From Candidatus Methanoperedens sp. (GTDB taxonomy: Archaea; Halobacteriota; Methanosarcinia; Methanosarcinales; Methanoperedenaceae): 64,000 nt of DNA. Shown here piece after piece: positions 17,934-25,665 of this stretch. A model generated the notes under the pieces. The model was not told where the DNA came from. It was given only the letters and a program-made list of their open reading frames with translations, and did not search any database. The translations under genes were made by a program, and so were the position numbers. How positions within the stretch are numbered: the first letter of the stretch is position 1; each line of letters starts with the position of its first letter. The DNA is taken from assembly GCA_012026795.1 (NCBI GenBank), contig VEPM01000012.1, forward strand, positions 1 to 64,000, written 5' to 3'.

Positions 17934-18623
17934 TTGAATCAGGCTGCACCTGATGTTTGTATTCATTCGGATTATGGCAATCCCTTCGAAGTAGAAGCAG
18001 GAAATAAAATCCCGATGGAAAATGTTTTAAAAAAAATCACCGATCCCTATCTTCTTTTCCAGATAGAGCGGGTAAGTTCATTTCATGGATACTTAAGCAC
18101 CGGAGCATTCATCGGCATCCAGATGCTCAACATTGCAAAAAGGGTGCTTGATGCTGATCCTGGAGAGCAGCTCTATGTCACCTGTGAAACGTACAACTGC
18201 CTTCCTGACCCGTTCCAGGTCCTTGCAGGATGCACTATCGGGAACAAGAAATTGAAGATCAAGGATCATGGAAAGATGGCTGTGATAGTTAACAAGAAAG
18301 CAGATGTTGATAAGAAACCTGTCAGAAGTGTCAGGATAATGCTTGATCCTGCAAAAACCGCACAATATCCCAGGCTGCATGAGTGGTACATGAAACTATG
18401 CAAAGTTCCTCATGAGGAAGCGATATCCATCCTGATAGATGCCAGGGAAGGTGTCTACACATATGATATTATGGACATCGAATTGCAGGAAAAACCTGAA
18501 AAACGCATAACTCTTTGCATTAATTGCGGTGAGAGTTTTGTTAAGAAAAACGATGGGGCAAAAGATGAGGCTTTATGCCTTTCGTGTATGGAAAATAATG
18601 GAGTTTTAAGGAGTAAAATATGA
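17934..18623 (+). CDS. fwdE: formylmethanofuran dehydrogenase subunit E
   Basis: A protein of about 229 aa. The core FHGYLSTGAFIGIQMLNIAKRVL with CETYNCLPDPFQVLAGCTIGNKKL is the FmdE family signature. A C-terminal zinc ribbon has CINCGES and CLSCMEN. I prefer TTG 17934, since GAGGTGA (17922-17928) is ideally spaced before it; GTG at 17925 would lie inside that site. It is the first fwd gene and overlaps fwdF by 4 bp. FmdE accompanies formylmethanofuran dehydrogenase but is not always in the core complex; cofactor handling has been suggested for the family. Confidence 0.85.
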   Translation: MNQAAPDVCIHSDYGNPFEVEAGNKIPMENVLKKITDPYLLFQIERVSSFHGYLSTGAFIGIQMLNIAKRVLDADPGEQLYVTCETYNCLPDPFQVLAGCTIGNKKLKIKDHGKMAVIVNKKADVDKKPVRSVRIMLDPAKTAQYPRLHEWYMKLCKVPHEEAISILIDAREGVYTYDIMDIELQEKPEKRITLCINCGESFVKKNDGAKDEALCLSCMENNGVLRSKI

Positions 18624-19648
18624 AAGAGGTTATATTTCAAACGAAGGAAGATAAGACACTGGTATATCTTCCGGAAAAGTGTATAGGATGTGCTACATGT
18701 ACGATGATCTGCCCGAAAGAAGATATCGTGATTGGCTCTGTGGGGGCGGTGGCGCGGGGTCTTATCAATAAGGACTTCCTTTCGAAAGGAGGCGGAGGAT
18801 GCACAATATGCAGCATGTGTTCGAAGGTATGCCCGACTGGCGCACTTGAAGTGAGAAAAGCTGGCAAAGCCGAGATTGATAACTCTTATCTATATGGCGC
18901 ATTGAAACCCACGCTTGTCAATGAAAAATGTGTGAAATGCGGGATGTGCGAAGAAGTATGCCCTCAGGAGTGCATAGAAGTTCAAAATCGCAAACTTTCG
19001 CAGGATGCAAATCTACGCATGGATGGCAAAACCATCATCGATCTGAAAAGCTGCGTGCACTGCGGATGGTGCGCCCAGATATGCCCTGTTGAAGCCATAA
19101 CAATGGAAAAACCCTTTTCAGGCGAATTCTCGCGTGATGAGAATGTGTGCCAGGCGTGCCGCACATGTGTGGATACCTGTCCCTGCAATGCCCTGTTCAA
19201 CAAGGAGTGGAAGGCCGGCGAGAGGATTGAGAAAGTGACACACAGGAAGGATGCTTGCATATACTGCGGCGCATGCTCTGTAGCCTGTCCTGTGGGAGCA
19301 ATAACAGTAAAGAAGACTGCAATACTACCTGACATGAACAAAAAGCAGATATTTGAGAAAAAGCTTACAGCGCAGCCCACTCCAAGACCTTTGCTGACCT
19401 CGACACTTATCACTGATGAAGAAGCATGCCTTGGCTGTGGCAATTGCATTATCGCCTGTCCTGTTAACTCCCTGTCGGACCCATATCTTGCAGCAGGCCA
19501 TCTCAATGAACTCGATACGAAACCCCTGCTTGAGGTTGAGAACGGAAAAGTGAAAGTTGTTGATCAGGAAGTATGCGGTTCGTGTGCCACATGCAGCCTG
19601 ATTTGCCCCACAGAGGCTATACGGCTTGAGAAAAAGGAGGTGGCGTAA
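18620..19648 (+). CDS. fwdF: formylmethanofuran dehydrogenase polyferredoxin subunit F
   Basis: A 342-aa polyferredoxin with eight CxxCxxCxxxC motifs (starting CIGCATC, CTICSMC, CVKCGMC, CVHCGWC, CQACRTC, CIYCGAC, CLGCGNC, CGSCATC), enough for eight [4Fe-4S] clusters. It wires electrons between the FwdB active site and outside partners in CO2 reduction to formylmethanofuran, or the reverse in methane oxidation. It overlaps fwdE (4 bp) and abuts fwdA (ATG shares its last base with the fwdF stop), indicating tight translational coupling. Confidence 0.95.
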   Translation: MKEVIFQTKEDKTLVYLPEKCIGCATCTMICPKEDIVIGSVGAVARGLINKDFLSKGGGGCTICSMCSKVCPTGALEVRKAGKAEIDNSYLYGALKPTLVNEKCVKCGMCEEVCPQECIEVQNRKLSQDANLRMDGKTIIDLKSCVHCGWCAQICPVEAITMEKPFSGEFSRDENVCQACRTCVDTCPCNALFNKEWKAGERIEKVTHRKDACIYCGACSVACPVGAITVKKTAILPDMNKKQIFEKKLTAQPTPRPLLTSTLITDEEACLGCGNCIIACPVNSLSDPYLAAGHLNELDTKPLLEVENGKVKVVDQEVCGSCATCSLICPTEAIRLEKKEVA

Positions 19649-21423
19649 TGCCTGGTACAGTTGTAATTAGAAATGGGTATGTCTTTGATCCATTGAATGA
19701 AATAGACGGGGAAATAAAGGATGTTTTTATAAAAAATGGAAAGATCGTAGAAGAAATAAAAGGCAATAGTTTACGGGATGCAAAGATAATTGATGCGAAA
19801 GGTAAAACCGTGATGCCAGGGGGTGTTGATTCGCATTCCCATGTAGCAGGTGCCAAAGTTAACGGCGGAAGGATGATGTGTCCTGAAGACCGCTACAAAT
19901 GGGTTACAAAGAAAACTGATCTCACCCATAGCGGGAGCGGGAATACCGTGCCTTCGGTGTATGTACAGGGTTATGATTATGCAAAAATGGGATATACCAC
20001 TGTTTTTGAGGCAGCAATACCTCCGATGGAAGCGCGGCATACCCATGAAGAGATGCGTGCAACCCCGATCCTTGATATGGGCGGGTACCTTGTGCTTGGC
20101 AATAACTGGTTCATAATGCGCTACCTGAAAGAAGGGAATATCGAGAAAGCTGCGGCTTACGTTGCCTGGATGATGAAAACGCATAAAGCTTATGGCATAA
20201 AATGCGTCAATCCGGCTGGAGTTGAGAACTGGGGCTGGGGAGTGGATGTTACAAAATCCCTTGACGAGCCAAACATACATTTTGGGATCACACCCGGGGA
20301 AATTATCCACGGGCTTGCAGAAGTGAATGAAATGCTTGGAATGCCAATGTCGCTGCACCTTCATGCCAACAACCTGGGAAATCCCGGATGCTGGGAGGTA
20401 ACAAGAGATTCCCTTGAAATAACACGCGATGTTAAGGTGGAGTGCAAAATGGATGTGGAATGGCAAGAGACAAAAATCGACCCAAAGAGAAAACAGAGCG
20501 TATATCTGGCGCATGCCCAGTTCAATTCTTTTGGCGGCACATCATGGGGGGATTTTGAGTCAGGAGCAAAAGGCCTGGTAGATTATGTAAATAAAACCGA
20601 TCATGTGGTTATTGATAATGGGGCAGTACCATTCGGGCCAGCAACCGTAATGACAGGAGACGGGCCAGCCATACATCATCTCTACCAGCTTACAGGCAAC
20701 AAGTGGTCTAATAAAGATATTGAGCTTGAATGCGGTTCAGGTATACTTTCATTCAATTACCTGAAAGCAAATCCTGTTCACAGCGTTGAATGGGCGATCG
20801 GCTTAGAGCTTTTGCTTATGGTCAATGATCCATGGAAGACCATTATGACCACAGACCACCCCAACGGAGGGCCTTTTACCAGGTACCCGCAGGTGATCAC
20901 ATGGCTCATGTCAGAGAAAGCAAGGCAAGCCACTTTTGCAGAATGTCACAAGTGGGCGCAGGACAGGAGCAGCCTTGGCGGTGTAGATCGCGAAATGACT
21001 CTGTACGAAATAGCGATCCTGACACGTGCAAATCCAGCGAGGACTGTGGGAATAGCACACAGGAAAGGGCATCTCAGTCCGGGAGCTGATGGGGATGTAA
21101 CCATATATGATTTCGATCCGACGAAATTCGATGTGAACGATTATACAAAGATCACGAAAGGATTCCAGAATGCCGCTTACACTATAAAGGACGGCGGGGT
21201 TGTGGCGCAAAACGGAGAGATAATGTCGGTTCCACAGGGCAGGACATTCTTCAGTGAACCGCATACAGACGACGGGATTGAGAAAGAAATGCTAAAAGAT
21301 GTTAAACAATGGTTCAAGTACTATACTCTGGGCTTTGCGAATTACCCTGTGCCTGATAAGTATATTCGCAACCCTTCGCCTGTGCAGGTAAATAAACCCA
21401 TTGAAGCGATCGTGGGAAGGTGA
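19648..21423 (+). CDS. fwdA: formylmethanofuran dehydrogenase subunit A
   Basis: A 591-aa amidohydrolase-fold subunit. Metal-binding HxH in DSHSHVAGA, the Lys-containing GIKCVNPAGVENWGWG (carboxylated Lys in the family), His in LAHAQFNSFGG and Asp in TTDHPNGGPFTRYPQ are all present. FwdA condenses formate with methanofuran at a binuclear zinc site, fed through an internal channel from FwdB. Full length for the family. It overlaps fwdF, and fwdC starts just downstream. Confidence 0.96.
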   Translation: MPGTVVIRNGYVFDPLNEIDGEIKDVFIKNGKIVEEIKGNSLRDAKIIDAKGKTVMPGGVDSHSHVAGAKVNGGRMMCPEDRYKWVTKKTDLTHSGSGNTVPSVYVQGYDYAKMGYTTVFEAAIPPMEARHTHEEMRATPILDMGGYLVLGNNWFIMRYLKEGNIEKAAAYVAWMMKTHKAYGIKCVNPAGVENWGWGVDVTKSLDEPNIHFGITPGEIIHGLAEVNEMLGMPMSLHLHANNLGNPGCWEVTRDSLEITRDVKVECKMDVEWQETKIDPKRKQSVYLAHAQFNSFGGTSWGDFESGAKGLVDYVNKTDHVVIDNGAVPFGPATVMTGDGPAIHHLYQLTGNKWSNKDIELECGSGILSFNYLKANPVHSVEWAIGLELLLMVNDPWKTIMTTDHPNGGPFTRYPQVITWLMSEKARQATFAECHKWAQDRSSLGGVDREMTLYEIAILTRANPARTVGIAHRKGHLSPGADGDVTIYDFDPTKFDVNDYTKITKGFQNAAYTIKDGGVVAQNGEIMSVPQGRTFFSEPHTDDGIEKEMLKDVKQWFKYYTLGFANYPVPDKYIRNPSPVQVNKPIEAIVGR

Positions 21424-21427
21424 ACCG

Positions 21428-22240
21428 ATGAACGAAGTAATACTGAGGCCAAAAGGCAGCATCGATATAATGGTTGAGGCAGAGGTCATTAACCCGGATA
21501 TCTTTGCGGGAAAGACAAAGGGTGAAATTGGACAGTTGATCGTCTGGCAGGGATCAAAACAACTCTCTCTTTCCGAATTCTTTGATGTTGATGGGAGCGC
21601 GAGAGCTGCCGCAGATATGAAGATCATTATCGAAGGCGATGTATCCAGGGTAAAGCATATCGGGCATGGTATGAAAGCCGGCGAGATAGTGATAGACGGT
21701 TCGGCAGGCATGCATGTGGGATCAGAGATGATCGGGGGAAGCATTCTTGTGAAAGGGAATGCAGGATCATGGGCAGGTATGGAGATGAAAGGCGGGACCC
21801 TGCACATAACCGGAAATACAGGCGACCATGTAGGATGTGCCTACAGGGGAAGCTGGCGGGGAATGAACGGAGGTAAAATAATCATTGACGGAAGCGCAAA
21901 GAGCCAGCTCGGAGGCGGAATGAGCGGAGGAGAGATACATGTTGGCGGAAATGTTGAGAACTTTGCGGGGATACGAATGAATAGCGGTCTTATTGTGGTA
22001 AAAGGTGATGCGATCCGCGGCGCAGGTGCCCAGATGTCAGGAGGCACATTCGTTGTGTGCGGAAAAATCAGACAGTTTTCGCCAGGCTTTGATTATATGG
22101 GAACTGAGAAAAACCCAAAAATCGGTGAAACAGTACTATCAGGCGAATTTGGGAAGTTCACAGGCGACTTTGCGATAAGCAAGAACCCAAAAGGAATTCT
22201 GTTTACATCAGAAGAAGCCAATGAGGGGGTGGGAAAATGA
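21428..22240 (+). CDS. fwdC: formylmethanofuran dehydrogenase subunit C
   Basis: A 270-aa beta-helix subunit built of GXGXG repeats (GSAGMHVGSEMIGG, GNAGSWAGMEMKGG, GSAKSQLGGGMSGG). I start at ATG 21428 (MNEVILRPKGSIDI), preceded by GGAAGGTGA; a longer frame begins inside fwdA. It bridges FwdA with the FwdB/D module. It overlaps fwdD by 4 bp. A diverged GXGXG relative is at 30024-30989. Confidence 0.93.
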   Translation: MNEVILRPKGSIDIMVEAEVINPDIFAGKTKGEIGQLIVWQGSKQLSLSEFFDVDGSARAAADMKIIIEGDVSRVKHIGHGMKAGEIVIDGSAGMHVGSEMIGGSILVKGNAGSWAGMEMKGGTLHITGNTGDHVGCAYRGSWRGMNGGKIIIDGSAKSQLGGGMSGGEIHVGGNVENFAGIRMNSGLIVVKGDAIRGAGAQMSGGTFVVCGKIRQFSPGFDYMGTEKNPKIGETVLSGEFGKFTGDFAISKNPKGILFTSEEANEGVGK

Positions 22241-22632
22241 GACTCCGGGTATTATTGAATTCAGGAAGCACGATAAATGAAGGAAGGCTTGCCAAAGGAG
22301 GAGACAAGCTTTCACCGGAATACCAGAAGGAATGCGCTGTGGCAGTGATTCATCCCAGGATATTCAAAGAACTGGGCTGTCCTGAAAGGATAAAAGTGAT
22401 TTCAAATGATGAAACCCGTGAAGTCGTTGTCACTGCAAAGTGCGAAGATTCTGTAGCAGAAGAGATGATATTCATGCCAAGAGCGATATGGGCTAATGTG
22501 GTGGTGGAACCTGAGACCTTCTCGACAGGTTCTCCTCTGTATAAAGGAAGTCCGGTGTTCATAGAAGCCACGGAGGAAGAAGTGAGAACTTCAGAGGATA
22601 TCGTATTAAAAGTCTATGCAGGAAGGAGATAA
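22237..22632 (+). CDS. fwdD: formylmethanofuran dehydrogenase subunit D
   Basis: A 131-aa molybdopterin-dinucleotide-binding fold (MRLRVLLNSGSTINEGRLAKGG, SPEYQKECAVAVIHP, FSTGSPLYKGSPVFIEATEEEV). It corresponds to the C-terminal cofactor-binding domain of formate dehydrogenases, here a separate subunit that closes the W/Mo-bis-pyranopterin site with FwdB. It overlaps fwdC and directly precedes fwdB. Confidence 0.92.
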   Translation: MRLRVLLNSGSTINEGRLAKGGDKLSPEYQKECAVAVIHPRIFKELGCPERIKVISNDETREVVVTAKCEDSVAEEMIFMPRAIWANVVVEPETFSTGSPLYKGSPVFIEATEEEVRTSEDIVLKVYAGRR

Positions 22633-22633
22633 C

Positions 22634-23935
22634 ATGGTCAGCAAGAATATAATCTGCCCTGTGTGCGGGGCATCATGTGATGATATCCAGGTGGATTACA
22701 ATGGTGAAAACATCAATGTAAAGAACGCATGCAAGATGGGTAATGCCAAGTTCCATGAGCTTGTGAGCCACCACAGGATAAGGGAGCCTCAGATTAAAGA
22801 AAATGGAACATTCAGGAAAGCGCAATGGAATGAGGCGCTGGACAGGGCTGCCGAAATACTGGTGAATGCAAAGCGTCCCCTGCTCTTTATGGGCAGTGAG
22901 ACTTCATGCGAAGCCATGGAAGTGGGTCTGCATATTGCCGAGTACCTTGGTGCAGTTGTTGATTCCAATGCCACCGAATGCCACGGCCCGACTGCCATGG
23001 GCATACAGGAAGCAGGAAGAGTAGGGTCCACAGCAGGGCAGCCAAAGCAGAGGGGTAGCCTTGCGATTTACTGGGGGACAAACCCGCTTGAATCCATGCC
23101 AAGGCACATGTCGCGTTACAGCGTTTTCCCGCGGGGATACTGGACAAAGCGCGGGAGGTTTGACAGGACCATAATTACAGTGGATCCGAGAAGAAGTATC
23201 ACCGCCGAAGCCTCTGATCTGCATATACAGCTTAAGCCCAATACGGATTATGAACTGCTCTCTGCTCTCCTCACGCTTCTGCACGGTAAGAAACCGCATC
23301 CTTCGGTTGAGGAAATAACCGGCGTTCCCATTTCTACTATGGAAGAAATGCTTGGGATGATGAAAAGCACAAACTTCGGGGCGATATATGTGGGACTGGG
23401 TATTGCATCCTCATACGGGAAGCACAGGAATGCAGAGCTTGCGTTTAACCTTGTAAAGGAACTCAATAACCACACCAAGTTCGTAATAGGAGCTCTACGC
23501 GGTCACTGCAATGTCGCAGGATTTAACCAGATAGCTTCTTATCTTTATGGCTACCCGTTCGGGATCGACTTTGCGCGCGGATTCCCGAGATACAATCCCG
23601 GCGAATACACGTCTGTTGATGTGCTAAGGGAAAAAGATGTAGATGCCGCATTTGTAATGTCTGCTGACCTTGTTTCTCACTTTCCTGCAACATGCGCGGA
23701 ATACTTAAAGGAGATACCCATGGCGTGCATTGATATCGCCCCGTGCCCCACAACACTGGCTTCTGATGTCGTATTGCCCGGTGTTATCGATGCCATGGAA
23801 TGCGATGGTACGTTCTACAGGCTGGATGATGTGCCTGTGTATTTCCAGCCATTCACGAAATCGCCTTTCGGGTTCACGCAGAGTAATGAGGATACGATGA
23901 AACAGTTATTTGAGAAGATAAAGAGGTTGAGATAA
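22634..23935 (+). CDS. fwdB: formylmethanofuran dehydrogenase subunit B
   Basis: A 433-aa catalytic subunit, homologous to the formate dehydrogenase large chain. The N-terminal iron-sulfur motif begins CPVCGASCDD. The active-site loop is NATECHGPTAMG, with Cys as metal ligand (no Sec codon). Start ATG 22634 follows GGAAGGAG. It reduces CO2 to formate at a W- or Mo-pterin; the sequence does not settle which metal. It ends the fwd operon. A second, truncated copy of its C-terminal part lies 0.9 kb downstream. Confidence 0.95.
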   Translation: MVSKNIICPVCGASCDDIQVDYNGENINVKNACKMGNAKFHELVSHHRIREPQIKENGTFRKAQWNEALDRAAEILVNAKRPLLFMGSETSCEAMEVGLHIAEYLGAVVDSNATECHGPTAMGIQEAGRVGSTAGQPKQRGSLAIYWGTNPLESMPRHMSRYSVFPRGYWTKRGRFDRTIITVDPRRSITAEASDLHIQLKPNTDYELLSALLTLLHGKKPHPSVEEITGVPISTMEEMLGMMKSTNFGAIYVGLGIASSYGKHRNAELAFNLVKELNNHTKFVIGALRGHCNVAGFNQIASYLYGYPFGIDFARGFPRYNPGEYTSVDVLREKDVDAAFVMSADLVSHFPATCAEYLKEIPMACIDIAPCPTTLASDVVLPGVIDAMECDGTFYRLDDVPVYFQPFTKSPFGFTQSNEDTMKQLFEKIKRLR

Positions 23936-24065
23936 ACAGCGAACTGATACGGACCCGGAACTAACTCTGGCTGGAGGTTTGTGAGTTGGTTACGGATTCG
24001 GGGGTACTTTTTTCGAGTTTTTTATTTCACTCCGCTTACCAAAATGCGTTGGCGACACGGGTTGA

Positions 24066-24485
24066 TCATAAAAGATTCTTTATTGCACTACTTATATTCC
24101 AAACTTGTATAATATTCTCTTTCGATATTCTATCAAAATGTTTGTCGTTAGTAATCAATATCGCATTTTCCTGAAGACATGTGGCTGCATGAATAATATC
24201 AACAATATTATTTTTTGTAATGTATTGTGAACATGTTTTGATATAATTTTCACCGACTTCAACAACTTCCATTTTATCTTTTAATTTTTCTATCAAATAG
24301 GTCGTTGTTCCGGATTTAAATTTCTCGGAATACTTATCGAATTCCAATAAAAGCAGGTCGTTGCCCACAAGATGAATTTCCCTATTTGATATAAGTTCCA
24401 AAATTAAGTCAAGAGCACCAGCTTTCTTTTCGGGATTCTTGATCGCTGCAACAAATAAATTTGTATCAACCAAGAATTGCTGCAT
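24066..24485 (-). CDS. PIN-domain toxin-like ribonuclease
   Basis: A PIN-domain protein of about 139 aa starting MQQFLVDTNLFVAAIKNP (first Asp in VDTN). Acidic residues follow in NDLLLLEFDKY, and NNIVDIIHAATCLQENAILITNDKHFDRI carries the distal Asp cluster. Metal-dependent RNase activity is expected from the family. ATG 24485 gives a 20-bp overlap with the AbrB gene upstream, and a longer start at 24506 is possible. It forms a VapBC-like pair inserted between fwdB and its truncated duplicate. Confidence 0.75.
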   Translation of the reverse strand: MQQFLVDTNLFVAAIKNPEKKAGALDLILELISNREIHLVGNDLLLLEFDKYSEKFKSGTTTYLIEKLKDKMEVVEVGENYIKTCSQYITKNNIVDIIHAATCLQENAILITNDKHFDRISKENIIQVWNISSAIKNLL

Positions 24486-24729
24486 ATCTCTTTTTGGCGA
24501 CTTCATGCACTTCGGTTCTAACTTCAGAAACTATTTGATTTATATCTGCTCCTTTAAGTTCCTCTCTGAGCTTTTTCTCAATTTCATCTCTATCCAGTTT
24601 TTTGATCAATATTTTATCATCATCCAATTCAGTAATAAGAAGCGGCACATTTTTTGTTAAATGTAATTTTTTCCGAATGAATTCGGGAATGACGAGCCTT
24701 CCTGCATTGTCTATCGTTACTATTTCCAT
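24466..24729 (-). CDS. AbrB/VapB-type antitoxin
   Basis: The AbrB swapped-hairpin domain opens MEIVTIDNAGRLVIPEFIRKKL, followed by LITELDDDKILIKKLD and a helical C-terminal part (EIEKKLREELKGADINQIVSEV). An alternative ATG lies at 24741. It should bind its own operator and neutralise the overlapping PIN toxin. The upstream end of this module touches the junction with the fwdB fragment at about 24804. Confidence 0.7.
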   Translation of the reverse strand: MEIVTIDNAGRLVIPEFIRKKLHLTKNVPLLITELDDDKILIKKLDRDEIEKKLREELKGADINQIVSEVRTEVHEVAKKRYAAILG

Positions 24730-24803
24730 ATTTACCAGCATGGTAATAATGGCATTTATGGTATTAAATCCTATCTGGTATCTTCGGGCTTGACTTCTCA
24801 CAA

Positions 24804-25100
24804 GGTTTCCCGATATACAATCTCGGTGAATTCACATCTGTTGACGTGCTAAGGGAAAGGGACGTAGATGCCGCATTTGTAATGTCGGCTGACCTTGTTT
24901 CTCATTTCCCTGCAACATGCGCGGAATACCTGAAGGAAATACCCATGGCATGTATTGACATCGCTCCGTGCCCGACAACACTGGCTTCTGATGTCGTATT
25001 GCCCGGCGTTATCGACGCCATGGAATGCGACGGTACGTTCTACAGGCTGGATGGTGTGCCTGTATATTTCCAGCCATTCACGAAATCGCCTTTCGGGTTC
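24804..25100 (+). pseudogene. truncated second fwdB (C-terminal part)
   Basis: About 297 bp match 23582-23878 of the intact fwdB. The reading frame is preserved (GFPIYNLGEFTSVDVLRERD through FQPFTKSPFGF). Base differences are many but nearly all synonymous; only a few residues change (for example R to I, P to L, Y to F, K to R, D to G). Homology stops abruptly at TTTCGGGTTC, before the gene's true end. The pattern means the source was a functioning, diverged fwdB paralogue rather than a fresh duplicate. No start or stop signals of its own are evident. Confidence 0.85.
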
Positions 25101-25212
25101 TTTGTTATATTTTTATATATCAAACTGAAAATGTAATAGAAAGTCTCCACTGGCAAGGATATATTTAATGAGATGTAATGAAATATATAAAAACAAAATG
25201 TTGAGGCACTCA

Positions 25213-25527
25213 ATGACCACACCCCGCATAAACATCCCCAAAGAAACCATAGCAGAATTCTGCAAAAAGTGGAAAATACGTGAATTCGCTTTTTTCGGTT
25301 CGGTACTCTGCGATGATTTTCGTCCGGACAGCGACATTGATGTACTTGTGACTTTCAGCGAAGATGCAAAGCATACACTGTTCGATCTCATCCACATGGA
25401 AAAAGAACTTAAAGAGATTTTTGGACGTGAAGTGGATATAGTCAGCCGCAGGGGAATTGAATCCAGCAGGAATTATATTCGGAAAAACGCTATTTTGAGT
25501 TCGGCGGAGGCTGTTTATGCAGCGTGA
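25213..25527 (+). CDS. MNT-type nucleotidyltransferase (MntA-like)
   Basis: A protein of about 104 aa from ATG 25213 (MTTPRINIPKETIAEF). It has the minimal nucleotidyltransferase motif FFGSVLCDDFRPDSDIDVLV (GSx9-10DxD) and a third acidic position in REVDIVSRRGIES. In MNT/HEPN modules such proteins AMPylate and silence a HEPN RNase toxin. The following gene begins with a HEPN start but is truncated, so this antitoxin-like enzyme appears to have lost its partner. Confidence 0.8.
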   Translation: MTTPRINIPKETIAEFCKKWKIREFAFFGSVLCDDFRPDSDIDVLVTFSEDAKHTLFDLIHMEKELKEIFGREVDIVSRRGIESSRNYIRKNAILSSAEAVYAA

Positions 25528-25597
25528 CAGAGAATATATGATAGATATTCTTGAGGCTGCAAGTGAGATGGGCACGGAAGGATTAAAATGTGGTTAA
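25517..25597 (+). pseudogene. truncated HEPN (HepT-like) gene
   Basis: It overlaps the nucleotidyltransferase stop by 11 bp and starts MQRDREYMIDILEAASEM, the usual opening of HepT RNases ('RD...ML.DILEAA'). It ends after 26 codons at TAA 25597, before the RX4-6H catalytic motif. The remaining sequence does not resemble HEPN, so the toxin is gone. Confidence 0.65.
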
Positions 25598-25665
25598 GGA
25601 TTACTTTATTGTTTATAAGCTATTATAAAGTATTCAAAATGAACTTAACAAAATGATTAATAAAT

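Noticed and set aside
24846-25136. Independent 96-aa gene
   Set aside because: It is the C-terminal fwdB fragment read from an internal GTG and then into unrelated sequence.
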